From positions 1 through 31,734 of the forward strand of contig CAMLJM010000027.1 of assembly GCA_946480475.1 (NCBI GenBank): a stretch of DNA of 31,734 nucleotides, in the 5' to 3' direction. The notes under the pieces were generated by a model. That model saw only the letters and a list, made by a program, of their open reading frames with translations, searched no databases and was not told the origin of the DNA. The stretch is from an uncultured Alphaproteobacteria bacterium. Its GTDB lineage: Bacteria > Pseudomonadota > Alphaproteobacteria > Micavibrionales > Micavibrionaceae. The position numbers and the translations under genes are program-made. Within the stretch, counting starts at the first letter, position 1. The number at the start of each line of letters is the position of its first letter. This document shows positions 8,487 through 16,157 of this stretch, piece after piece.

Positions 8487-9803
8487 ATGAAGCGCATTCT
8501 GCTCGTTTTGTTCGGCCTTCTGGCGTTCGTGGCTACTACGCCCGCACACGCAGAACTGACCGTCAATGTTACATCTGGTACGCCTGAGCCTTTGCCTCTG
8601 GCTGTCAGCCCGTTCTTTGCTGATGCCGGTGCTGATCAGGTTATTGCTACTGATATGCCGCGTGTTATCGAGGCGAACCTCGAGCGTACAGGCCTGTTCA
8701 AGCCTCTCAACAGCCGTTCTTTTATCCAGACACCTGAGTCTCTGGTAAAAGAAGGTCCGCGTTTTGCTGAGTGGCGCGCTGTTAACGCGCAAGCATTGGT
8801 TACAGGTCACGTAACGCGCTCTGCCGATGGTCGTACACGCGTTGAATTCCGCCTGTGGGATGTTTTCGGCCAGCAACAGATGATTGGTATGGCTTATACA
8901 ACCACGCCGCAAAACTGGCGTCGTATTGCGCATATCATTTCTGATGAGATTTATAAGCGTATTACTGGTGAAAACGGTTACTTCGATACACGTATTGTTT
9001 ACATCTCTGAAACCGGCCCGTCGAATGCCCGTGTGAAGCGTCTGGCGATCATGGATCAGGATGGCTATAACCACAAATACCTGACCGACGGTAAATACAT
9101 GGTGCTGACACCGCGTTTCTCGCCGAACTCTCAGATGATTACATACATGGCATATTACAATGATAAGCCACGTGTATATATCTACAACATCGACACAGGC
9201 CGCCAGGAAGTCCTGGGTGATTTCCAGGGCATGACCTTTGCGCCACGTTTCTCACCTGATGGCCGCAAAGTCATTATGTCGATGGCCAAGGACGGCAACT
9301 CCGAAATCTACACAATGGATCTTGGCTCACGTTCTATCACCAAGCTGACAAACAACCCGGCCATTGATACAGCCCCCAGCTATGCCCCAGATGGTCAGCG
9401 CGTAGTGTTTGAATCTGACCGCGGCGGCACACAGCAGCTATATGTGATGTCGGCATCCGGTGGTGAAGCCAAGCGCATTACCTTCGGTCAGGGGCGTTAC
9501 GCTAACCCCGTATGGTCCCCCCGTGGTGATCTGATTGCGTTTACCCGCATGTATCAGGGTAAATTCTATATTGGTGTAATCCGCCCGGATGGTTCAGGTG
9601 AGCGCCTGATTACTTCTGCTTACCACGTAGAAGGCCCAACATGGTCGCCAAACGGTCGTGTTCTGGCATACTTCAAGGAAACACCAAACGGCGGTTCCCG
9701 TACAGCCAAGGTCTATACAATCGACCTGACAGGCTATAACGAACGCCTGATGCAGACACCGGCTGATGGTTCCGACCCAGCCTGGTCACCCGTCAATCCA
9801 TAA
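8487..9803 (+). CDS. tolB: Tol system periplasmic beta-propeller protein TolB
   Basis: A 438-residue secreted protein. The signal peptide ends at AHA (residues 20-22), followed by an N-terminal domain ([15 protein letters not shown]) and, from about residue 160, a six-bladed propeller with repeated FSPDGR/YAPDGQ/WSPRGD/WSPNGR motifs. In other Proteobacteria TolB binds Pal and TolA. It is separated from tolA by 187 bases, and AAAGG precedes the ATG. Unusually, no pal follows: a strong terminator stands 18 bases after the stop. Confidence 0.97.
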   Translation: MKRILLVLFGLLAFVATTPAHAELTVNVTSGTPEPLPLAVSPFFADAGADQVIATDMPRVIEANLERTGLFKPLNSRSFIQTPESLVKEGPRFAEWRAVNAQALVTGHVTRSADGRTRVEFRLWDVFGQQQMIGMAYTTTPQNWRRIAHIISDEIYKRITGENGYFDTRIVYISETGPSNARVKRLAIMDQDGYNHKYLTDGKYMVLTPRFSPNSQMITYMAYYNDKPRVYIYNIDTGRQEVLGDFQGMTFAPRFSPDGRKVIMSMAKDGNSEIYTMDLGSRSITKLTNNPAIDTAPSYAPDGQRVVFESDRGGTQQLYVMSASGGEAKRITFGQGRYANPVWSPRGDLIAFTRMYQGKFYIGVIRPDGSGERLITSAYHVEGPTWSPNGRVLAYFKETPNGGSRTAKVYTIDLTGYNERLMQTPADGSDPAWSPVNP

Positions 9804-9820
9804 GATACCGGCTTAAAAGA

Positions 9821-9848
9821 AAACCCGCTCAATGAGCGGGTTTTTTTT
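9821..9848. terminator. Bidirectional intrinsic terminator between tolB and rppH
   Basis: AAACCCGCTC pairs with GAGCGGGTTT around the loop AAT, followed on the plus strand by a run of eight T. On the minus strand the same stem is followed by TTTTCTTTT, so it can end both tolB and the convergent rppH transcript. Confidence 0.9.
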
Positions 9849-9849
9849 A

Positions 9850-10329
9850 TTATTTTACCAGATGCTTAAAAGCCTGAATCACTTCCCGGTAAGTATCCCG
9901 CTTAAACGGAACAATCAAATCCAGGACTTCGGGCAATGCCACCCATTTCCATGCTCTGAATTCAGCAGGGGTATGTGCGTTGATATTAATATCACTGTCA
10001 TCGCCTGTAAATTTGACCGCAACCCATGTCTGCTCTTGCCCGCCATATTGACTGTTCCAGAGTTTTTCAACCAGGCGATCAGGCAGGCGATAACGTAACT
10101 TCTTATCGTAAATATGAATGATTTCGGCTTTGTTACTGCCGACTTCTTCGCTTAACTCGCGCAAGACGGCCTCCTCAACAGACTCGCCCGGATCAATTCC
10201 CCCTTGGGGCATCTGCCAGGCACCCGGGGAATCTATACGCTCACCGACAAAAACCTGCCCCGTATTATTAAACAATGTAATGCCGACACAGGGACGATAA
10301 GGGAGATGCGCATATTTATCATCGCTCAT
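9850..10329 (-). CDS. rppH: RNA pyrophosphohydrolase RppH
   Basis: A 159-residue Nudix hydrolase. The Nudix box spans Gly43 to Gly64 (GGIDPGE, then RELSEEVG), with the family-typical WQMPQGG before it and YRPCVGI at the N-terminus. RppH removes pyrophosphate from the 5' end of mRNA and so opens it to RNase E. An (di)nucleoside polyphosphate hydrolase name is also used for close relatives. It starts one base after the deacetylase gene and is the last gene of the ctpA-deacetylase-rppH operon, ending at the shared terminator. Confidence 0.93.
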   Translation of the reverse strand: MSDDKYAHLPYRPCVGITLFNNTGQVFVGERIDSPGAWQMPQGGIDPGESVEEAVLRELSEEVGSNKAEIIHIYDKKLRYRLPDRLVEKLWNSQYGGQEQTWVAVKFTGDDSDININAHTPAEFRAWKWVALPEVLDLIVPFKRDTYREVIQAFKHLVK

Positions 10330-10330
10330 A

Positions 10331-11671
10331 TCAGTACCCTGTTTGTGCGGATAAGGGCGCTAATACAATGCCCTTGGCATTCAATGTTTCAATCCATGTC
10401 TGTAATTCGCGGAAGCTCACAGAGCTGGGGGATATAACACCGGCCGCAAAGCCTTTATCCCGCGCGATCACCTCGAGTTGTTGTAATGAAGCTTTGATGA
10501 TGTCTGTCGTGTTTTCCGGTTTATCAATCCAAACGTCAATTGAGGAGTAGGGAGCGTTCATGCTCAGGGCCATCGAGTCAGGCAGGGAGCCTGCGCCGCC
10601 ATTGGCAATCAAGCCAACACCGCGCTGGTAAATAGCGCCCAGAACAGGTCGCACATCATTCTGAGCATCCATGAAAACAGGCTGATATGTAACCACAAGA
10701 CCTGCATAACCGACAGCGCGGCTCATAATCCAGTTCAATTTTTGTAAATTCTCCCGCTCGGGAGCGCCCACTAACAATGTATAAGGACCAGGATCATCCT
10801 TCGGGTAATTTACCGACTCCATAGGCAATGACATCCAGACCTCATGTCCATTCGAACGCGCCTCATTCGTCCACATGTCGGGGCCATCTGCGTATGGGGA
10901 GACGATCAATGTCACTTCTGGTGGCAATGATTTAATAGCTGAGTCGGTAATCTTCTGGGATAGTCCCATATCAGAAACCGCAATAGAAATAACCGGCGTA
11001 TTACCACTAAGAGCTACAGGTTTTCTGTACGTTTTGAATGGGGTTAACCCATCTTTGCGTATAGTGGGCAATCGTCCTTCTGGCGTGTCTTCATAAAGGC
11101 CCTCGACGGGGGCCATGCACATGCCATTAGAGTATTTTTTGACATCCTTAAGCTGCACATCCAGCGCTTCCTTGGCGGAAAGTGGCGCTGGAGCCGCAGG
11201 TGTGGTTGCGTGGGCATCAGGTGTCTCATGAGAGTCCGCTGTTGCTGCAGGGGAATGTACTTCTGCAGCATGATGATCGTCAGCACCATGCGCTGGAGTG
11301 GCATGGGTTTCTTCCGCAACTTTATGCTTGTCTGCTATCGCTGGCGCCGGATGTTCTGGTGTGTGCTTTGCAGCGGGCATAGGCGCTGGCTCTAGGTGCG
11401 CTTCAGCAGCATGCTGTTCAGGACCCATCACAGTTTGCTGCTCAGCCTCAGTGGTATGTACTATTGGCTTCTGTATAGGGGGGTTAATAGGCATAACCCG
11501 GTCAAGTACTACCGTGCTGGACACCAGCTTGCTGTCGCGCTGTTTGCGCACCTCAGGGCCGTTTATATCTACCCAACCATAAAACCCTGCATATGCCAGC
11601 ACGACGACAGCCAGACCTATGCCAAATCCTTTGGCAATGCCCTGGCTGTGTTCTGATGCAAGAATATTCAT
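10331..11671 (-). CDS. Divergent polysaccharide deacetylase family protein (YibQ-like)
   Basis: A 446-residue envelope protein. One transmembrane anchor lies at about 14-33 (KGFGIGLAVVVLAYAGFYGW). A low-complexity linker rich in Ala, His, Pro and Glu follows (about 65-165), then a domain of the DUF610/YibQ family: ISIAVSDMGLS, LPPEVTLIVSPYA, GHEVWMSLPMES, YPKDDPGPYTLL. Relatives adopt the NodB-like deacetylase fold but diverge at the metal site; activity here is unproven. I chose the ATG at 11671; a GTG at 11674 is possible. It is six bases behind ctpA, consistent with the common envC-ctpA-deacetylase order. The histidine-rich linker might bind metal, which is speculation. Confidence 0.85.
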   Translation of the reverse strand: MNILASEHSQGIAKGFGIGLAVVVLAYAGFYGWVDINGPEVRKQRDSKLVSSTVVLDRVMPINPPIQKPIVHTTEAEQQTVMGPEQHAAEAHLEPAPMPAAKHTPEHPAPAIADKHKVAEETHATPAHGADDHHAAEVHSPAATADSHETPDAHATTPAAPAPLSAKEALDVQLKDVKKYSNGMCMAPVEGLYEDTPEGRLPTIRKDGLTPFKTYRKPVALSGNTPVISIAVSDMGLSQKITDSAIKSLPPEVTLIVSPYADGPDMWTNEARSNGHEVWMSLPMESVNYPKDDPGPYTLLVGAPERENLQKLNWIMSRAVGYAGLVVTYQPVFMDAQNDVRPVLGAIYQRGVGLIANGGAGSLPDSMALSMNAPYSSIDVWIDKPENTTDIIKASLQQLEVIARDKGFAAGVISPSSVSFRELQTWIETLNAKGIVLAPLSAQTGY

Positions 11672-11677
11672 CACTGA

Positions 11678-13234
11678 TTATGGTGCGCCATTCTGCGGCA
11701 TAATGTCTTGGGGTTCAGGTTGAGGAGGTACCTCTTCTTCCTTAGCTGGACTCGGCTCTGCAGATGGCGTCGTCTTGGAAGGTGCGTCTTCAGCAGGTGC
11801 TGTAGTTTCTGCTTTCTCAGTGGCATCAGCTGCAACAGGCTTGCTGAAATTGCCGCCATAAATGGCCACACCGCGTACCAGATCAACAGCACGCGCCAAC
11901 TGGTAATCCTCAACCAGATCAACGAGTTTCGGCTTGTCGTCCTTCTTGCCTTCTTCTTTCTTCTCGGCTTCCGGTGTTCCTGTCTCCGGCGTCGGTGTTA
12001 TAACCTTCTCAGGCTTCTTGTTATCAAGGGCGCCACGCAAATCAGCTTCGGAAATACGTTCTGATTTGATGGTTTCAATCTTGGCTTGTTCAATCACGAT
12101 GTCCGGCTCAATACCTTTAGCCTGAATGGAACGGCCTGACGGTGTGTAATAACGCGCCGTTGTCAGACGCATTGCACCATGACCGGGCAACGGAATAACG
12201 GTCTGCACAGAACCTTTACCGAATGACTGGGTGCCCACAACAATAGCACGATGATGGTCTTGCAGGGCACCTGAAACAATCTCAGAGGCCGAGGCTGAGC
12301 CGCCATTAATCAGCACAACAACGGGCAGACCATTTGTGATATCGCCGGGCGTGGCGTTATCACGCTCCGTATCCTGCGCGTGGCGGCCTCGTGTAGAAAC
12401 AATTTCGCCTTTATCCAGGAACAAGTCAGAGACTGAAATAGCCTGATCCAGGAGGCCGCCCGGGTTGTTACGAAGGTCAAGAATGATGCCGCTCAGCTTC
12501 GCATCCTTCTTGGAGGTAAAATCAGCAATCGCCTTCTTCACGCCGGCATCACTATTCTGATTGAAAGTCGTGATACGGATGTAACCGATATCGTTGCCGA
12601 CCATTTCAAACTTAACAGATTCAATCTTGATCACATCGCGTACCAATGTCAGCTCAATAGGCTCGGCTGCACCTTCACGACGAATGGTCAGCTTGATAGG
12701 GGTGCCGACTTTGCCACGCATTTTATCAACGGCCTCGTTCAGGGTCAGGCCGATAATCGCTTCGCCATCAAGATGCGTGATATAATCACCGGATTGCACA
12801 CCCGCACGGTATGCCGGTGTATCAAATATCGGAGAAACAACCTTTACCAGGCCTTGCTCCATCGTAACTTCAATGCCGAGGCCACCAAATTCACCGCGAG
12901 TCTGCACCTGCATATCGCCGAATTCTTTTTCATCCATATAAGATGAGTGCGGATCAAGGTTCATCAACATGCCGTTTACGGCGTATTGGATCAGCTTCTC
13001 ATCAGAAACTTCATCAACGTATTTTGCACGCACGCGTTCGAAGACATCGCCGAACAGGTTAAGCTGCTGGTATGTATTGCTGACACTGTTGACGGATGTA
13101 TCTTCGGCTGTCGTACCCGCTGCTGTGCGATCTTTAGTCTCCTGTGCGTGTGCAGAGATAGGCAACACCTGAAGACTGATAACAGCCACGCCAATCATAA
13201 GAGCACGGGAAAGGGGGGATGGGATCAGCATCAT
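11678..13234 (-). CDS. ctpA: Carboxy-terminal processing protease CtpA (family S41)
   Basis: A 518-residue periplasmic serine protease. A signal peptide ends near residue 30 (PISAHA). A PDZ domain occupies about 110-195 (GGLGIEV, YRAGVQSGDYI). The S41 catalytic domain carries Ser315 in GGSASASE and Lys340 in SFGKG, 25 residues apart as in E. coli Prc. After about residue 400 an acidic, Pro/Lys/Glu-rich tail of over 100 residues extends beyond the usual core. These proteases trim periplasmic proteins, including peptidoglycan hydrolases. The ATG at 13234 has AAAGGA upstream. It follows the envC-like gene by 20 bases. Confidence 0.94.
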   Translation of the reverse strand: MMLIPSPLSRALMIGVAVISLQVLPISAHAQETKDRTAAGTTAEDTSVNSVSNTYQQLNLFGDVFERVRAKYVDEVSDEKLIQYAVNGMLMNLDPHSSYMDEKEFGDMQVQTRGEFGGLGIEVTMEQGLVKVVSPIFDTPAYRAGVQSGDYITHLDGEAIIGLTLNEAVDKMRGKVGTPIKLTIRREGAAEPIELTLVRDVIKIESVKFEMVGNDIGYIRITTFNQNSDAGVKKAIADFTSKKDAKLSGIILDLRNNPGGLLDQAISVSDLFLDKGEIVSTRGRHAQDTERDNATPGDITNGLPVVVLINGGSASASEIVSGALQDHHRAIVVGTQSFGKGSVQTVIPLPGHGAMRLTTARYYTPSGRSIQAKGIEPDIVIEQAKIETIKSERISEADLRGALDNKKPEKVITPTPETGTPEAEKKEEGKKDDKPKLVDLVEDYQLARAVDLVRGVAIYGGNFSKPVAADATEKAETTAPAEDAPSKTTPSAEPSPAKEEEVPPQPEPQDIMPQNGAP

Positions 13235-13254
13235 GGTTACGCGGTCCTTTGTGG

Positions 13255-14442
13255 TTAGCTTTTCAGGTCGGCAAATAAGTAAGCGGGGTCAACGGGTTCG
13301 CCATCACGGCGCAATTCATAATATAGCGTTAGCAGACCATCCTGGGAAGATGATGAGGGCATATATCCTAAAGGTTCTCCCGCTTTTAGTGTCTGTCCTA
13401 TACCCACCTGCGCCTGCGACAATCCCGCAATCAGGCTGTGATAACCGTTATCGTGGTCAACAATAACCAGCTGTCCATAGTTCCGGAAAGTGCCGGAGTA
13501 CTTCACGGTACCTTTAAGCGGTGTTACGACAACTGCCTTGGGCGCAGTGCCGATTTTAATACCCTTAATCTCGGCACCCATTTCATCATTATCACCGAAT
13601 CTGGCAATTGTACGGCCATTCACAGGCAATATCCCTTTGGACAATCCCTTAAGCGAGCCAGCAGGTTTCTTCCGGACCTTGGGTTGGTGCTCTTCAGGCT
13701 GGCTGAAGCTCTCAGTTCTTTCCGGTTTATTGTCGGCTTCAATACGGGATACCAATTCTGATAGGGATTGCGCTTCAGCGGCATATTGCTCAGCGCGTGC
13801 CGTACTGGCTCGGTAAGCCGAATTCGTGGCTTTGAATTCTTTCTCGCGCTGCTCCATTAACCTGATAAGTTCTGTGTTCTGCTTATCCAGTTCAGATTTG
13901 CTGGCAAGTAACGACTGCTGATCGGATTCAAGTTGCTTCTGCACGTCATGTAATTTCTCGAGATCGCGGGATAATGCTTGAGCACGCTGATCCAGAGCAG
14001 GGAGGAGATTTTGAAGAAGTAAGGCAGTCTGTGCTGTCTCCAGCGGCGCACCCGGGCGCACAATCAAAAGTTCCGGCGGTACGCGACGCATGCGTTCTAA
14101 TGCCAGAATAGTGGCCGCCATGGAGCCATGATCACTTTCCAGCTTTTGGGTTATCGCTTCCTCTTCAACAGTCAGCTCCTGTATGCGTTTTTCCAGGGTG
14201 CGCTGGTTGGCTTCATTCTTACGAATTTGCGCACTGAGCGTAACCATGTCAGATTTGGCAGCAGCAATCTCTTTCTGGTTCTGCCTGACCTGTTTCGAAA
14301 GCTTGGCTTTTTGCGCTTCTTCTTCAGCAATCTTGTCACGCAGAGTTTCCAGTGATTGTGTTTTTTGCGGCGGTATAGGTGTGCCTTCCGCAAAAGCGGG
14401 CACGGCCAAAACCATTGCAAAGAAAAACACAAGAAAGCGCAT
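13255..14442 (-). CDS. EnvC-like murein hydrolase activator with a degenerate LytM domain
   Basis: A 395-residue secreted protein. A signal peptide (about 1-18, ending PAFA) is followed by a long coiled coil (about 30-240) and a C-terminal M23/LytM domain (about 275-395). The zinc ligands look lost: KGIKIGT replaces the HxxxD site and LTLYYEL replaces the HxH motif, as in EnvC proteins that activate amidases rather than cut peptidoglycan. I chose the ATG at 14442, one base after the rlmH stop, because it begins directly with the signal peptide; a longer reading from 14472 would put ten residues before it. Likely co-transcribed with rlmH upstream and ctpA downstream. It may also be named an M23-family peptidase. 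Confidence 0.88.
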   Translation of the reverse strand: MRFLVFFFAMVLAVPAFAEGTPIPPQKTQSLETLRDKIAEEEAQKAKLSKQVRQNQKEIAAAKSDMVTLSAQIRKNEANQRTLEKRIQELTVEEEAITQKLESDHGSMAATILALERMRRVPPELLIVRPGAPLETAQTALLLQNLLPALDQRAQALSRDLEKLHDVQKQLESDQQSLLASKSELDKQNTELIRLMEQREKEFKATNSAYRASTARAEQYAAEAQSLSELVSRIEADNKPERTESFSQPEEHQPKVRKKPAGSLKGLSKGILPVNGRTIARFGDNDEMGAEIKGIKIGTAPKAVVVTPLKGTVKYSGTFRNYGQLVIVDHDNGYHSLIAGLSQAQVGIGQTLKAGEPLGYMPSSSSQDGLLTLYYELRRDGEPVDPAYLFADLKS

Positions 14443-14443
14443 G

Positions 14444-14884
14444 TTAGTCCCGGTGATAGGGGTGCCCGGCAATAATTTGCTGGGCGCGGTAAAGCTGTTC
14501 CAGCAGCATAACGCGAACCATCATATGAGGCCATGTCTGGGGGCCAAATGCTAACAGGAAACGCGCACGTTTGCGGATTTCATCATTCAGGCCGTCAGCC
14601 CCGCCAATCAGAAACTGAACATCGGTCTGGCCCTGGGTTGAAAGCGCGGAAAGTTTGCTGGCAAATTCGCGGCTGGTGAAAACTTTGCCTTTTTCATCAA
14701 GCGCTATAAGAATGGCGCCGGGGCGGATTTTTTCAACCAGCTTTACCTGTTCTTCTTCGGCGCACCGTCCTTCGATTTCGGTAATGGTCACGGGCCAAGA
14801 CATACGCTTGAGATATTCATCCCTCAAGTCGGCAAAAGCGCCTTTCTTAAGTCGCGCAGCAGCAATAATTTCAATACGAAGCAT
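14444..14884 (-). CDS. rlmH: 23S rRNA pseudouridine-1915 N3-methyltransferase RlmH
   Basis: A 146-residue SPOUT methyltransferase. The SAM-binding knot has FLIGGADG (about 91-98), and the C-terminus HPYHRD (141-146) is the family signature. It methylates pseudouridine 1915 in helix 69 of 23S rRNA on the assembled ribosome. I chose the ATG at 14884 because MLRIEIIAA matches the family's first strand; a TTG at 14896 would add four residues. Neither has a clear ribosome binding site. It lies one base before the envC-like gene and is separated from rsfS, its common neighbour, by the inverted GNAT gene. Confidence 0.94.
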   Translation of the reverse strand: MLRIEIIAAARLKKGAFADLRDEYLKRMSWPVTITEIEGRCAEEEQVKLVEKIRPGAILIALDEKGKVFTSREFASKLSALSTQGQTDVQFLIGGADGLNDEIRKRARFLLAFGPQTWPHMMVRVMLLEQLYRAQQIIAGHPYHRD

Positions 14885-14920
14885 GTCGTCAGACAACCAG
14901 TTTTGTGATTTTTTCTAAAT

Positions 14921-14928
14921 AGTATAAT
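14921..14928. promoter_or_regulatory. Overlapping divergent -10 elements (rlmH and GNAT gene)
   Basis: On the plus strand TATAAT (14923-14928) is a perfect -10 box; on the minus strand the overlapping TATACT (14926-14921) matches five of six. The two starts, 14939 and 14884, diverge from it. No good -35 box is seen at standard spacing on either strand. Confidence 0.5.
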
Positions 14929-14938
14929 CTTACCAACT

Positions 14939-15481
14939 ATGAAAAAAAACAACATGGAAATCAGGGAACTGGTGCCCGATGACTGGGAAATATTCCGGAA
15001 TATACGACTGTTTGCCCTGAAAACTGAACCCGGCAAATTCAGCAGTAATTACACGTTGGAAAGTGGTTTTTCCGAACAGGAATGGCGCGGCAGATTATCA
15101 GGTCCCGTACGTGCATATTTTGGTTTATTTGATAATGACCGGATTGTAGGCATAACAGGTGTTGTGCGTGTCAATCAGGATATGGAATCTTCTGACGTTG
15201 TTCTCGTTGCCAGCTTTTTAAAACCTGAATATCGCAGGCAAGGTTTGTCACACATGTTTTATCAAGCACGGCTTGACTGGGCAGCAAAACAACCAGGCGT
15301 GAAAAATGTTCTGGTATCACACCGCGAAAGTAATATTGCTTCACAGCGCGCTAATCAGGCGTTTGGTTTCGTGATGACTGGTAAGGAAATGATGGAATGG
15401 CCTGATGGCATGAAGGAAAACCAGGTTTTGTACACACTGGATATCAGCGGCTATAAAAATAGCCGCAAAAACACGCCATAA
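14939..15481 (+). CDS. GNAT-family N-acetyltransferase
   Basis: A 180-residue acetyltransferase. Motif A is present as VLVASFLKPEYRRQGLS (acetyl-CoA pyrophosphate loop RRQGLS at 99-104), and motif B as ESNIASQRANQAFGF (131-144). The fold is clear but the substrate is not; free amino compounds or protein N-termini are both possible. It sits alone on the plus strand between rsfS and rlmH, interrupting an otherwise common gene order, which suggests later insertion. No ribosome binding site precedes the ATG at 14939; from the -10 box at 14923 the 5' leader would be about four bases, so the message may be leaderless. A second ATG (MEIREL) lies at 14954. Confidence 0.85.
   Translation: MKKNNMEIRELVPDDWEIFRNIRLFALKTEPGKFSSNYTLESGFSEQEWRGRLSGPVRAYFGLFDNDRIVGITGVVRVNQDMESSDVVLVASFLKPEYRRQGLSHMFYQARLDWAAKQPGVKNVLVSHRESNIASQRANQAFGFVMTGKEMMEWPDGMKENQVLYTLDISGYKNSRKNTP
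15447..15466. repeat. Perfect 8-bp hairpin at the end of the GNAT gene
   Basis: GCGGCTAT (15447-15454) and ATAGCCGC (15459-15466) enclose a loop of four A. It lies inside the last codons of the acetyltransferase and 3' of rsfS on the other strand. Neither strand has a T run after the stem, so it is not a textbook terminator but may stop or protect 3' ends of the two convergent messages. Confidence 0.5.
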
Positions 15482-15494
15482 TCCGCATATCCTT

Positions 15495-15875
15495 TTAGTG
15501 AACGTTCAGCTCAGCTGCAGGCCCGTTACGCCACATCTTTTCGATGTTGTAGTATTCACGAACCTCTGGACGGAAGATATGCACGACAACATCACCGGCA
15601 TCAACGACAACCCAGTTGCAATCGCCCAAACCTTCAGCACGGACATCGCCGTAACCACGGGCTTTCAGACGTTCCTGGATTTTCTCGGCGAGGGCGCCCA
15701 CATGGCGGGTGGATGTACCTGAAGCAACAATCATATAGTCAGCAAAATCTGTCTGACCCTTCAGGTCTATGGTTTCAATCTGCTCGGCTTTGTCCGCGTC
15801 GAGTGATTGTTCAATGATTGTTTTTAAAGTCTCCGGACTTCTGTCCGTATTTGTGTGTCCTACGATGTTAAGAAT
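15495..15875 (-). CDS. rsfS: Ribosomal silencing factor RsfS, apparently with an ATT start
   Basis: RsfS (YbeB/Iojap family) binds uL14 and blocks joining of ribosomal subunits in starvation. The family core is complete only if read upstream of the first ATG (15734): the codons before it give LKTIIEQSLDADKAEQ, then IETIDLKGQTDFADY, then MIVASGTSTRHV. The open frame is closed by TAG at 15891-15893 and contains no ATG, GTG or TTG codon before 15734. An ATT codon at 15873-15875 lies eight bases after a perfect AGGAGG (15889-15884), so I place the start there, giving 126 residues. Starting at 15734 would leave 79 residues and remove the first helix and strand. The C-terminus has NWVVVDAGDVVVHIF and REYYNIEKMW, as expected. 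Confidence 0.85.
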   Translation of the reverse strand: MLNIVGHTNTDRSPETLKTIIEQSLDADKAEQIETIDLKGQTDFADYMIVASGTSTRHVGALAEKIQERLKARGYGDVRAEGLGDCNWVVVDAGDVVVHIFRPEVREYYNIEKMWRNGPAAELNVH

Positions 15876-15883
15876 GGCTTGGG

Positions 15884-15889
15884 CCTCCT
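15884..15889 (-). promoter_or_regulatory. Perfect Shine-Dalgarno site of rsfS
   Basis: AGGAGG on the minus strand, eight bases before the ATT codon at 15875-15873. It is the strongest ribosome binding site I noticed in the window and decides the proposed start of rsfS, since no standard start codon lies within range. Confidence 0.75.
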
Positions 15890-15913
15890 GCTATTGTTGT
15901 GGTTGAAATACCA

Positions 15914-15952
15914 TAATAAAAAGCGCCGCGATGGGCAAGCATCATGGCGCTT
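15914..15952 (-). terminator. Terminator-like hairpin just upstream of rsfS
   Basis: Read on the minus strand, AAGCGCC pairs with GGCGCTT; a two-by-two internal loop follows, then GATG pairs with CATC around a six-base loop. The stem runs into TTTATTA, giving five U in a row including the stem end. It lies about 25 bases before the rsfS ribosome binding site. It could terminate transcripts from nadD or act as an attenuator of rsfS. Confidence 0.55.
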
Positions 15953-16064
15953 CTGCATGAGGGCAGCGATTTTGTAGCAACAGTAAAAGACACGGCAATC
16001 TGCCTGGCTACCAAAGTCAGTTACCATCCTTTCTGTCACTAAAACTATATATCGATACGCTCAT
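15914..16064 (-). ncRNA. Candidate leader RNA or small RNA between nadD and rsfS
   Basis: A possible promoter, TTGCAG at 16100-16095 and TAAAAT at 16076-16071 with 18 bases between, would give an RNA of about 150 bases ending at the hairpin at 15914-15952. Within it GTAGC and GCTAC can pair around a small GGCA-GAT-TGCC hairpin, so it looks structured. I recognise no known RNA family; it lacks the SRP RNA loop. The gap 15876-16157 otherwise holds no convincing gene. This is inference from promoter-like and terminator-like elements. Confidence 0.3.
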
Positions 16065-16070
16065 ACTTAA

Positions 16071-16100
16071 ATTTTACCCCCGCAAGGATAGCGGCTGCAA
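16071..16100 (-). promoter_or_regulatory. Candidate promoter for the rsfS leader
   Basis: Minus-strand TTGCAG (-35), 18-base spacer and TAAAAT (-10, five of six consensus). It would serve rsfS independently of nadD, or a free-standing small RNA. Confidence 0.35.
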
Positions 16101-16157
16101 CAATTCAATATTTTGCAGAGCAGGGAACCAGTAGAAAATTTATACTAAATTATTGAT

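Noticed and set aside
8412..9074. A 220-codon open frame on the minus strand over the start of tolB
   Set aside because: It is antisense to a clearly real tolB and shows no domain; stop-free by codon bias.
13255..14472. A longer envC-like reading starting at 14472
   Set aside because: It would overlap rlmH and put ten residues before an otherwise ideal signal peptide.
15495..15734. A short 79-residue RsfS starting at the internal ATG
   Set aside because: It would lack the first helix and strand that are clearly encoded upstream, and there is no ribosome binding site before it.
15860..16027. A 55-codon frame on the minus strand crossing the rsfS start region
   Set aside because: It has no properly spaced ribosome binding site, its codons run through the terminator-like hairpin, and the translation resembles nothing known. 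It may still be tested as a leader peptide.
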